Source: Lewinellaceae bacterium (GTDB lineage Bacteria > Bacteroidota > Bacteroidia > Chitinophagales > Saprospiraceae). From it: DNA of 64,000 nt. Below are positions 44,635-53,594 of this stretch, piece after piece (the first letter of the stretch is position 1; each line of letters begins with the position of its first letter). The notes beneath the pieces are model-generated. The model saw only the letters and a program-made list of their open reading frames with translations, ran no database searches and was not told where the DNA came from. The translations under genes were made by a program, and so were the position numbers. The stretch lies in the NCBI GenBank assembly GCA_020636435.1, contig JACJXX010000002.1, forward strand, positions 2,542,001 through 2,606,000, read 5' to 3'.

Positions 44635-46485
44635 TTACTGGAAGTTATATTCGCCGGTCAATACATTGAAGGAAATATCATAAGTTCCGGCAGCAACCGG
44701 GATATTAGGGCCGTCCTGAGTACCGGTGCCGGAGGGGAAATCCGCCCCGCCCCAGTTGGTGGGCCAGTCGTTGTTCAAGCGGAATTTCGCCTCGCCATCG
44801 ACCAGGTCGAGGGTAACTTTGACCACATTAGGATCTGTAGCGTCCGGTGTCATATCGGTATCGGAATCCCAGCCGCCGGGCGTGGCGCTGCCGATAATGC
44901 CTACCGAAGCCGGCCCAAAGTTGTATTCCCCGGTATTGCTGTCAAAAGTAACCAGATACAAGCCCTGAGTCACAGGAATATTGGGCCCGTCCTGTTCACC
45001 GGTACCAGAGGGAAAACCGGCGCCTCCCCAGTTGATGGGCCAGTCGTCGTTCGCCCGGAACTTGGCTTCGCCGTCGAGCAGGCCGATCAGTAAAGTGTAG
45101 GTGCCATCTCCGTTATCCTTCATATTGGTATCAGAGTCCCAGCCACCGGGCGTGGCTGAGCCGATGATGCCAACCGACACAATGCCGGCATTTTCTTCGA
45201 AACTGTATTCTCCAGTACTCGGATTGAAAGTGACATCATAGAGGCCGGCTGTAACTGGTATATTGGGCCCATTCAGCGAGGCAATGCCGGAAGGCCAGTC
45301 CGTGCCGCCCCAGTTGACGTCCCATGAATCGTTGGCCCGGAATTTGGCTTCGCCGTCGATCAGGTCGATCAGGATGCTGAAGGTGCCGTCGCCATTGTCC
45401 GTCATATTGGTATCGTTATCCCAGCCGCCGGGCGTAGCCGAGCCGATGATGCCTATGGAAGGGAAGCGCTGGAAAGTAAGCGTGTACTCCAGGGACTTCT
45501 CGTTGAAAGTAATGGAATAGAAGGCGCCCTGCTCCATGAACATAATATTGGATCCGAATTCTTCGGCAATGCCGTCTCCATCGTTGTCGCCCCAGTTGCG
45601 GCCCATAAAGTTGGGGCCCTCGGCGAATTTAAACTTATCGCCCGTTTTGAGTTCAACTTCCGGCAGTTCCCAGGTGTTGTCGGCCACCAGGTTGAACTTG
45701 TACTGGCTGCCTTCGAAGTTGTTGAAGGAGCCAAGCAGGTACAAGCCGCTGAGCTTGGTTTCAAATTCGACGGTTGGCAGAATGGAATAAGCCAGGGTTT
45801 GGTCGTTGAACCGGAACTTGACTTCACCGCTGGGTGCGCAGCCGGCAGGGGTGTTGGGGCCGCCGCCGGTAGTCACTTCCATGATGCCGTCGCAGTTGCC
45901 GTCGCCCCAGTCCTGGTCGGTCCAGTCCGGCGTATTTTTCAGTTTGAATTCACCGCCTTGAATGTCTACAACAACCTCCCAGGTATAGTCACCCACCAGG
46001 GCCATCTCATCGGCGCCCCAGCCGTTAAATCCGCCGGCGATGTACATCACATCGTTATTGGCGGCAAAGGGCAGCAAGGAAATCTCAAAGGTTGTTTTGC
46101 GGTTGACTTCATTGCCACTGGCATCGGTAGCGAGAATGTCTATCACATAGCCTCCGGGGCCGAGCAATTCGGCGCCAAACTCGCTGCCTTCGAGTACTAT
46201 AGAATCCCGGGTGCCTGATAAAGCGCTGGTTTTGGTGCCCAGCATGTTGCCGAATTCATCGCTGAGCGTGACCGTAGCGGATGCAAGGGGGGAATTGACC
46301 CCGTCAGCAAGGAGAACCTTTATGTCAAAATCGCCGACGACGACCTTGCTTTTGTCAGCCGGAGTGATACTGAGAATGCCGGGCGGCAGGTCGGTGAGCG
46401 CATCCCCATCCAGCTTGTCTTTAGAGCAGGAGAGTGCAATCAGCACAATGCCCAGCAATAGTGATAAAAGCTTTATGATTTTCAT
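44635..46485 (-). CDS. SusE/SusF-like outer-membrane starch-binding lipoprotein
   Basis: This 616-residue surface lipoprotein (lipobox ALSC, Cys20) has an N-terminal SusE Ig-like domain (residues 30-138). About five tandem carbohydrate-binding-like modules follow: two diverged ones at 146-236 and 246-340 (MYIAGGFNGWGADEMALVGD) and three near-identical ones at 344-430, 438-523 and 528-616, each starting GIIGSATPGGWDxDTxM and containing GEAKFRxNxxW.xNWGG. Aromatic residues in these modules would hold alpha-glucan. It is the last gene of susC-susD-susE, 79 bp past susD. Confidence 0.88.
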   Translation of the reverse strand: MKIIKLLSLLLGIVLIALSCSKDKLDGDALTDLPPGILSITPADKSKVVVGDFDIKVLLADGVNSPLASATVTLSDEFGNMLGTKTSALSGTRDSIVLEGSEFGAELLGPGGYVIDILATDASGNEVNRKTTFEISLLPFAANNDVMYIAGGFNGWGADEMALVGDYTWEVVVDIQGGEFKLKNTPDWTDQDWGDGNCDGIMEVTTGGGPNTPAGCAPSGEVKFRFNDQTLAYSILPTVEFETKLSGLYLLGSFNNFEGSQYKFNLVADNTWELPEVELKTGDKFKFAEGPNFMGRNWGDNDGDGIAEEFGSNIMFMEQGAFYSITFNEKSLEYTLTFQRFPSIGIIGSATPGGWDNDTNMTDNGDGTFSILIDLIDGEAKFRANDSWDVNWGGTDWPSGIASLNGPNIPVTAGLYDVTFNPSTGEYSFEENAGIVSVGIIGSATPGGWDSDTNMKDNGDGTYTLLIGLLDGEAKFRANDDWPINWGGAGFPSGTGEQDGPNIPVTQGLYLVTFDSNTGEYNFGPASVGIIGSATPGGWDSDTDMTPDATDPNVVKVTLDLVDGEAKFRLNNDWPTNWGGADFPSGTGTQDGPNIPVAAGTYDISFNVLTGEYNFQ

Positions 46486-46564
46486 TTCTTATTCTTTTCA
46501 AAGATTAAAAATTCACAATAATGAAACAGCAATGAGCGGAACAGCCGCTCATTGCCGGAATCCT

Positions 46565-48154
46565 TTAATAGTTCGGATTCTGCTTCAGTTTCGGGTTGGC
46601 AATGATCTCAGCCGAGGGAATGGGGTAAATGTTCCGCCATTCGGGGGTTGGCACGCCTTCGTCTGCTCTGCCTTTCAGTTGCCACAGGCCGTCCACCGTA
46701 AATTTGCCGAAGCGAATCCGGTCCGTGCGGCGGTGGCATTCGTAGGCCAGTTCCCGTCCGCGTTCGTCCAGGAGGAAGTCCAGGGTCAGTTCAGCAGCAG
46801 TGATATTGCCAGTTTGATCGCCGTAGGCTCTTTCCCGGACAAGGTTGACGTAATCGACCGCAGTGCCCATGTCGCCTCCTCCGCCTCTGACCACGCATTC
46901 TGCGTACATGAGGTAAATGTCCGCCAGGCGGAACATCGGGAAGTCCGTATCCGGGAAACCGAGGTTGCTGCCCGGGTCGCCGTCGGAAGTGATGTTCGTG
47001 AACTTGGGCATGGGGTAGCCGTTGGTGAAGTCTCCTACATTGTCGACCGTAACGTCAATATTTTGGCCCTGAGTGAAAAAGATGGCCCGCGAGTCGATAT
47101 CGCCGGTTACATCCGGGAACAATTCCACAAATTGGCGGGACACCCGAATTCCGCCCCAACCGTTGTCGATCCCGTAATCATCGTTTTGCATATCGCCTCC
47201 GACGGGTGCGTGAGTCAGGAAGGTTGTTCCACCGTACCCCTGCGTCCGGGTGCCGTCAAAAGCAACCGGGAAAATGAATTCGGGAGAGGTGTGGTTGTCG
47301 GCATTGAAGTTGTTTTGGAATACCGGGTTCAGCGAATATACGCCGGAATCGATGATCTTGCTGCAATAGTTGAGGCAATCCGAATAGCGGTTTTGGCCTA
47401 CATAAACTTCTGCATTGAGGTACAACTTAGCCAGCAGGGTCCAGGCGGCAGCCCGGTCTGCCCGGGCATACTCATTCTCTCCCGGGCCCGGAAGGGCATT
47501 TTCAATGGCCAGCAGTTCAGATTCGATAAAGTTGAACACCTCTTGCGGCGTACCCTGAGCCGGGGCTTCAGCTCCCAAAGCATCCTCCTCGGTAAAGAAA
47601 GGGATGTTGCGGAAGAGGTCCAGAGCGTGCCAGTAGGCAAGTGCGCGAACGAAGCGCGCCTCGGTGCGGTAGGCGGCAACCTCTGTTTTCACCTCGTCAT
47701 TAAAACCCCGGCTGTCGAGTTTGCCCTCAGTCGATTCCCGCAGGAATTCGTTGGCGATGGTTACCTGGTAGAACAACCGGTAATAAAGGCCGGTAATGAA
47801 GGGGTCGTCGGAATTCCAGGTATGGAAGGCAAAATCCTTGATCGTCTGGTCATTCCAGCCAACTTGAGCAGTTTCAGTCGGAAGCTCCTCTGCGTAGAAC
47901 AGCATGCGGGTATAGGAAGATACCCCTTCGTCAATACCTTGTATGTCGGCGCTGCCGGCCGGGCCTTGTTGCCCGGTAGTGGCCAGCCCTGCATAAATCT
48001 TTGCCAGGAATTGGCGATAGGAGCCTGGATCCTGGAACACGACGTCCGGAACGGCCTCGCTCTGCGGGCTGAGTTCCAGGTCGGTGCAGGCGGAAAGCAC
48101 TGTGCCGATGAGCATCAATACTATTTTCGAATATTTTTTCATGGTTGTTATCAA
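46565..48154 (-). CDS. SusD/RagB family nutrient-binding lipoprotein
   Basis: SusD proteins cap the SusC channel and bind oligosaccharide at the surface. The 529-residue protein has signal and lipobox LIGTVLSAC (Cys22), TPR-like helices (SYRQFLAKIYAGLATTGQQG, ARFVRALAYWHALDLFRNIP) and the family's C-terminal DLRRTDRIRFGKF-like end (ECHRRTDRIRFGKFTVDGLW, IYPIPSAEIIANPKLKQNP). It starts 23 bp after susC on the same strand. The glucan genes across the terminator suggest maltooligosaccharide as ligand. Confidence 0.95.
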   Translation of the reverse strand: MITTMKKYSKIVLMLIGTVLSACTDLELSPQSEAVPDVVFQDPGSYRQFLAKIYAGLATTGQQGPAGSADIQGIDEGVSSYTRMLFYAEELPTETAQVGWNDQTIKDFAFHTWNSDDPFITGLYYRLFYQVTIANEFLRESTEGKLDSRGFNDEVKTEVAAYRTEARFVRALAYWHALDLFRNIPFFTEEDALGAEAPAQGTPQEVFNFIESELLAIENALPGPGENEYARADRAAAWTLLAKLYLNAEVYVGQNRYSDCLNYCSKIIDSGVYSLNPVFQNNFNADNHTSPEFIFPVAFDGTRTQGYGGTTFLTHAPVGGDMQNDDYGIDNGWGGIRVSRQFVELFPDVTGDIDSRAIFFTQGQNIDVTVDNVGDFTNGYPMPKFTNITSDGDPGSNLGFPDTDFPMFRLADIYLMYAECVVRGGGGDMGTAVDYVNLVRERAYGDQTGNITAAELTLDFLLDERGRELAYECHRRTDRIRFGKFTVDGLWQLKGRADEGVPTPEWRNIYPIPSAEIIANPKLKQNPNY

Positions 48155-48177
48155 TTTTAGTTTACTAATTATTCCAA

Positions 48178-51100
48178 TTAAAATTCAAGGTTCCCGCCAA
48201 AGATAAAGGTGCGCGCTCTCGGGAAAATATCCCGGTCGATGCCCAGTTCGGGAAGGCCCGAGCCGGCGCGGTTGCCGATTTCGGGGTCCAGTCCGGTGTA
48301 ATCAGTCAGGACGAAGAGGTTCTGGGCGGTGGCGTACAGGCGCAGGGAAATGCCCTTGCCGGCAATTGGGAAATTGTATCCCAGGGTGATGTTGTCCATC
48401 CGCAGGAAGGAAGCGTCTTCCACATAATAGTCAGACAGATACTGAGGGGCTTCGAAATCGACCAGCAAGCCCCTAACCAGCAGGTTGCTCGGCGGGGAGG
48501 ATTGGTTGGTCACATTCTGGCGGGCGCTGTTCCCGGACAGCACGTTGTTGTAAACAAAGTTGCCTGTGCTGGCGCGCAGGGTAAAGTTCAGGTCGAAATT
48601 CTTGTAATTCATCCTGGAAGTCAAGCCATAAGTCAGGTTGGGCAGCGCCGATTCGTAAACGATGCGGTCGCTTTCGTTGATGGTGCCGTCGCCATTCTGG
48701 TCGATGTAAATGTCCAGCAGGTTGGCGGCGCCGTCTTCATTGTAGTCAATTTTGTCGGACCGGGGCAGCCCGTTGGCGTCCAGGATGTGCTCGTAGACGA
48801 AGAAAGAATTGACGGATTCTCCCTTGCGAAGCACCTGAATGGTCGTGCCCGTGCCGCCGGAGATGCCGCCGTACTGGATGCCGAGGAAGGTTTCGTCTTC
48901 ATCGCCAATGGTCTTGGTGATCTCATTCCGGTTGTACGCCACGTTGAAGCCCAGGTTCCACTGGAAGCTCCGGGAGTCGACCACATAGCCGTTGAGTGCC
49001 AGTTCGATGCCTTTGTTTTCCAACGAGCCGATATTGGTCAGTACCCGGTTGGCCAGGTTGGTGCCGGCCGGAACATTGACGGTGAACAGCAAGTCGTCTG
49101 TCTTCTTTTGGTATACATCGATAGAACCCCCGAAGCGGCCGCTCAGAAAGTCAAAATCAATACCGGCGTTCAGGGTTTGGGTCTCTTCCCACTTCAGGTT
49201 GGGGTCGAACGCAGTAGGACGCAGGGTGGTTACAAAACCGTTGCCAAATTGATATTGAGCCAGGGCGTCTCCCGGAAGGTAACGGGCCAGGTAATTGTAA
49301 TCGCCGATTTCCTGGTTGCCGGTGATGCCCCAGCCCAGCCGCAATTTGAGGCTGCTCAACACATCCAACGCTCCTTCCATGAAAGGCTCTTCAGAGATTT
49401 TCCATCCAAGAGCGGCGGAAGGGAAGACACCCCAGCGGTTGTTGGGGCCGAAACGGGAAGACCCATCCCGGCGCACCGTTGCCGTGAAGAGGTATTTGTT
49501 GGATACGTCGAAGTTGACGCGCCCAAAGAAAGAGATGAGCCGGTTTTCAATGACCGAATTCCTTACTGACAATTCTGCGGCCCCGGATGGGTTATTGGCG
49601 CCGAAAAAGTCATTCGGCAAGCCACTGGCCACATAAGACGGGAAAGAATTATTAAAGTCCTGGTAAGAGTAGCCCGCCAGGAAGTTCAACCTGCTGTCGA
49701 TGGACTCCAGGGGCTTGTCGTAGGTCAGGTAAGTTTCCAGCAGAGAACTTATCCGGGTATAGTTTTCCGCCCGTACTTCACCCGGATTGGCGCTGTTGAG
49801 TTGGTAACGGATGGTGGAAGGCAGAAAGCGGCTGCGCTCGCCTTTGTTGATGTCAAAACCTACGTTCACTTTGGCGCTCAGCCCCTTGACAAAGGGCAGT
49901 TCGTAGTTTATTTCCATGTTGCCCAGGCCGCGTACCCCTTCGTTTTGGTCGAGGGTCTGTTCCAGCTCCGATACGGGGTTGGTTCCTGCGTTCAGTACAG
50001 ATATAGGATACTCGTAGTAGCCGGCAAAAATGCTGCCGGGGTCGAGTATCGGCAGGGTAGGGTTGTAAGCCACTCCGGCGCCGATGACGCCATTGGGGCT
50101 GATGCGGTCTTTGGTGAAGGCGCCTTTGAGGTTAAAGTTTACCTTGAGGCTGTTGTCCAGCATGTTGTGGTTGTAATTCAGAGAGAAGTTGGTCCGCTCC
50201 GTATTCGACGTGCGGAGGATGCCATCCTGGTTCAGGTAACCAATGGAGGCCCGGTAACCAAAACTTTCCCCGCCGCCCATCAGGCTCAGGTTGTGGTTTT
50301 GGCCGAAGGCGGATTGCAGCACCTCGTTCTGCCAGTCGGTATCCGCATTCTGGAGCAGTTTTAGGTTCTCCGGTTGGGCGGACGTGACCAGCGACCGGAA
50401 TTGGTCGGCATTCAGCACCTCCACTGTATTGACGGCGTCGGCAACAGAAACCCAGGCATTGTAGCTGATCCGCGGGCGGTCTCCAGCCTTGCCTCTTTTG
50501 GTCGTGATCATGATCACTCCGTTGGCCCCGCGTGAACCGTAGATAGCGGTGGCGGAAGCATCTTTGAGCACGGTGAAGGTCTCGATGTCTTCCGGGTTCA
50601 AAAAGTTGAGCGGGTTGCGGCCTGCCTGGAAACCGCCGGGGTTGATGCCCGCGTTGTCAATGGGAACTCCATCGATAACGTAGAGCGGTTCGTTGTTGGC
50701 ATTTACCGAAGTCCCGCCCCGGATGCGGATAGAAGATTGCCCGCCCGGTTCGCCGCTGTTGGCCGTAATTTGCACGCCGGCTATCTTGCCTGTAATCAGC
50801 TGATCCGGGGAAATAATGGCGCCCCGGTTGAAGCTTTCGTCGCTAACAGCATTGACGGCGCCGGTGGCGTCGTCCTTTTTTATCGAGCCATAGCCGATAA
50901 CGACTACTTCTTCCAGTACTTCGACATCCTCCCCTAATTGGAAGTTGAGTGTAACCTCCTGCCCGTCCAAAACCATTACGGTTTGGGACTGGTCCGCGTA
51001 TCCGGTATAGGAAGCCATTAATTGCTGTTCTCCGGCCGGAACGTTTTCGAGGACGTAGTTGCCGTCGAAATCGGTTGCCGTGCCACGGCTGGTGCCTACC

Positions 51101-51237
51101 AGGAGAACGGTGGCGCCGATCAGGGGCTCCCCATTGTCATCTTTCGCCGATCCTTTGACCGTGCCTTGTGCCCAAGCCTGTCCGGCCAGCACTAGCATCG
51201 CCATAAGAACTACGATAAAGCGTAGGAAATTTTTCAT
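48178..51237 (-). CDS. SusC/RagA family TonB-dependent outer-membrane receptor
   Basis: This 1019-residue TonB-linked channel imports oligosaccharides. After a signal peptide (VLAGQAWAQ) comes a carboxypeptidase-regulatory-like domain (residues 25-105: GTVKGSAKDDNGEPLIGATV). The TonB-box/plug region follows (EVVVIGYGSIKKDDATGAVN, IRGGTSVNANNEPLYVIDGV, LKDASATAIYGSRGANGVIM), then the 22-strand barrel up to RARTFIFGGNLEF. It is the first gene of the operon, with a promoter-like box about 190 bp upstream and two palindromes in the leader. Confidence 0.96.
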   Translation of the reverse strand: MKNFLRFIVVLMAMLVLAGQAWAQGTVKGSAKDDNGEPLIGATVLLVGTSRGTATDFDGNYVLENVPAGEQQLMASYTGYADQSQTVMVLDGQEVTLNFQLGEDVEVLEEVVVIGYGSIKKDDATGAVNAVSDESFNRGAIISPDQLITGKIAGVQITANSGEPGGQSSIRIRGGTSVNANNEPLYVIDGVPIDNAGINPGGFQAGRNPLNFLNPEDIETFTVLKDASATAIYGSRGANGVIMITTKRGKAGDRPRISYNAWVSVADAVNTVEVLNADQFRSLVTSAQPENLKLLQNADTDWQNEVLQSAFGQNHNLSLMGGGESFGYRASIGYLNQDGILRTSNTERTNFSLNYNHNMLDNSLKVNFNLKGAFTKDRISPNGVIGAGVAYNPTLPILDPGSIFAGYYEYPISVLNAGTNPVSELEQTLDQNEGVRGLGNMEINYELPFVKGLSAKVNVGFDINKGERSRFLPSTIRYQLNSANPGEVRAENYTRISSLLETYLTYDKPLESIDSRLNFLAGYSYQDFNNSFPSYVASGLPNDFFGANNPSGAAELSVRNSVIENRLISFFGRVNFDVSNKYLFTATVRRDGSSRFGPNNRWGVFPSAALGWKISEEPFMEGALDVLSSLKLRLGWGITGNQEIGDYNYLARYLPGDALAQYQFGNGFVTTLRPTAFDPNLKWEETQTLNAGIDFDFLSGRFGGSIDVYQKKTDDLLFTVNVPAGTNLANRVLTNIGSLENKGIELALNGYVVDSRSFQWNLGFNVAYNRNEITKTIGDEDETFLGIQYGGISGGTGTTIQVLRKGESVNSFFVYEHILDANGLPRSDKIDYNEDGAANLLDIYIDQNGDGTINESDRIVYESALPNLTYGLTSRMNYKNFDLNFTLRASTGNFVYNNVLSGNSARQNVTNQSSPPSNLLVRGLLVDFEAPQYLSDYYVEDASFLRMDNITLGYNFPIAGKGISLRLYATAQNLFVLTDYTGLDPEIGNRAGSGLPELGIDRDIFPRARTFIFGGNLEF

Positions 51238-51295
51238 AAGAGCTACAGTTTAGATTTAGTTTTGTTTGTTATGGCAAGAAAATACCATTTAAGCC

Positions 51296-51316
51296 TTAGT
51301 GTGTCCGACACACTAA
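51296..51316 (-). promoter_or_regulatory. Palindrome in the susC leader
   Basis: TTAGTGTGT and ACACACTAA form a perfect 9-bp inverted repeat around a CCG loop, about 60 bp before the susC start. It could be an operator or a leader hairpin. Confidence 0.35.
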
Positions 51317-51407
51317 AAAACAGCTTGAAAAAACAGGCGTAAGATGTTGGTCTTGTGAAAAATACAGGTACTGAGTAATAGTGGGCAGTGGTGCTTTGTA
51401 CAAAAGC

Positions 51408-51430
51408 GCCCTAAATATAGGGCAAATATA
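51408..51430 (-). promoter_or_regulatory. Candidate susC promoter with overlapping palindrome
   Basis: On the minus strand TATATTTG (51430-51423) matches TAnnTTTG. It runs directly into the palindrome GCCCTA-AATA-TAGGGC (51408-51423), which would cover the transcription start. That is a natural place for a repressor. No TTG is seen at the -33 position. The rest of the 425-bp gap between susC and the next gene is AT-rich with no other signal besides the palindrome at 51296 and the hairpin at 51602. Confidence 0.4.
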
Positions 51431-51601
51431 TTTTTTTGAAACTCATTTTCCTTACTTAAAATAAAAATAATTTCGAAGCTGTAAACTCTTTGGCAAATAT
51501 TTTTGCCAACAGATACGTCCTCCGCTTATTTTTAATTTTGCCCTGGTAAAGAAAGCAATTTTCAGAGAACTTCAAAATGACCTTTGTCAGTGGTTTGCAA
51601 G

Positions 51602-51657
51602 TTGCGGAATAAAGCTTCCTGCCGCTTCAGCGCCATTCGGGAAGCTTTATTCCGCAA
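51602..51657 (-). terminator. Hairpin after the LVIVD-repeat gene
   Basis: A perfect 18-bp stem (51602-51619 with 51640-51657; TTGCGGAATAAAGCTTCC and its complement) lies 5 bp beyond the stop codon at 51663. Confidence 0.7.
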
Positions 51658-51662
51658 TAACT

Positions 51663-53594
51663 CTACTGTTTGATGATCCGAAGGCTGCCCATTCCATCCT
51701 CGAACAACAACTGGACCAGGTAAGCGCCGACGGGCAGGGCTTCTGTATCTATGGTTGGCTGCCCCGGCTTCCATTGGCGCCAGTCGGTAAGATCTTGCCC
51801 GCTAACGGCGAGTATGCGATAGGCCTGAGGCTCGGTGTTGGCTTCCAGGAAGAGGTAAGCGCCGGCGGGGTTGGGGTACAAGCGGATGCCCTTTTTTGTC
51901 AGGAAATTTACATTGCTGCTCACATCCAGCAGAATGGTTTCCGACCGGGCGGAGCAGCCGTTGCCGTCTGTCGTTGCTACCGCGTACAGGCCGCTTTCCT
52001 GGGCGGTGAAGCTTTGCCCAGTTGCCCCGGGGATCACATCGCCATCCTGATACCACTGGTAGGTTGCTGCCGGAGAACTGGTAAGGATATTGCCCTCAAC
52101 CCTTAGCGCCGGAACGACAGGCTCGTGGAAAAAAAACTCCAAAGGCGGCTCAATAGCCATCGAGCAATATTCGGTAAAGGCCTCGATATAATAGGTTCCG
52201 GAGGCAGTTATGGCATAAACATTGTTGAAAGTATCGGCTGCCGTGCTGCCTGCTTCCATTATCGTATAAAACAGGTTGCCAGAGCCCTCCGCATCGATAA
52301 TGGCTTCGTCCGTGCCGGCACAGTAAGTATCGGGAAGGATAAGGTTGAGCAGAGGAGAGGGCATTTGCCCCAGGATGACTTCCAGTTCTCCGGACAAGTT
52401 GCTGCAGCCATTGCCGGATACCTCTACCTGATAAATGCCGCCGTCCTGGATGTCGAGGGTTGGGCCGTCGGCGCCATCAATCGGGGCTCCGTTGAGGAAC
52501 CAACGGTAGGCATCTCCCTGGGAGGGAGTGGAAATGGCAGGCGGCGCTTCTCCGCAGTAAATAAAAGGAGACTCTGGAAGTTCGGCCTCCGGAACAGGGG
52601 AGAAGGCTAGATCAAGGGTTTCCGAGGTTTTGGCACACCGCCCGTCGCCAACAACCAACTGGTAGGCGCCGGGCAGGGTGGCCAACAATTCCGGCCCATA
52701 AGCCATAAGCTCGCCATCAAGCAACCATTCGTAAGTGTCGAGGCCGGCCTGGCTGGCTGCCAATGCTACAGTGTCTCCTTCACAGTTGTAAAGAGAACCC
52801 GCCAGCACCTCAATTCGGGCTTCAAGAGGAGGGGCGGTTTCAAAACGAATACTGTCTGCCGAAAGGACAAAAAGGCCATGGCTGATATCGGAGGCGATGA
52901 TATTGCCCGACGGGAGGAAGGGGTAAACGCCCCAGCAGCCCTCGTAACCAGAGTAATTTTGGTTCTCGGGGTAGGTATCGTAATAAGCAATTCTTTCGAC
53001 TTCCTCCGGGTTGGAAAAGTCAAATACCTGGACGCCATCGTGGTAATAAGAGGCGATGATGTATTGATCCCTGATGAAAGGGTTATGGGCGATGCTGTTG
53101 GTGGCGGCGGGCGCAAGCAACTCCGAGCGGAAGAGGTCCAGAATTTGTATGTTTTCAAGGCTGGAAACGTCGGCAAGCTTGAGGCTGGTGCCGTGGGTCT
53201 CGTCGGCAAATACCAGTTGAGTGCCGTCTTCGTTGAGCCAACTGGAGTGATTGTACCCCTGCTCGGGATAGGAAGTCAGGTTGCCCAACGCTTGTATGGA
53301 ATCGAGGTTGGAGAAGTCATAAACCCAAAGCCCGTTTCCGCCGTGGGAACAATAGGCGATGTGGTTGCGTACATAAATATCGTGGAAATACCCTCCGGGC
53401 AGGGGCCATGCGCCCAGAAAGGCCGGTTCGGCCGGGTTTTCGGAAAGGCTGTAGGCGGCAACTCCATTGAAGATTGCATTCGAACCGGCGAGGTACAGGC
53501 GGCCGTTGGGTTCGTCGATGAACAGGTTGTGGGAACGGGTAAAATGGATGTTGTCCTGAAAAACCAGGGATGCCGAGTCCGGCAGTTGGCTCAG
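51663..53594 (-). pseudogene. LVIVD-repeat (choice-of-anchor B) T9SS cargo, 3' part cut off by the IS
   Basis: These 643 codons continue the gene begun at 55698. They carry LVIVD-type propeller repeats (FLGAWPLPGGYFHDIYVRNH, GLWVYDFSNLDSIQALGN, GVQVFDFSNPEEVERIAYYD), then Ig/PKD-like modules with GTTPEAELP-type linkers. A T9SS type A sorting domain closes the gene (GIRLYPNPAGAYLFLEANTE to SLRIIKQ). The natural start is on the far side of the insertion element, so only an unexported fragment starting inside the IS could be made from here. Joining the halves at the target site gives one uninterrupted frame of 759 residues. Confidence 0.9.
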
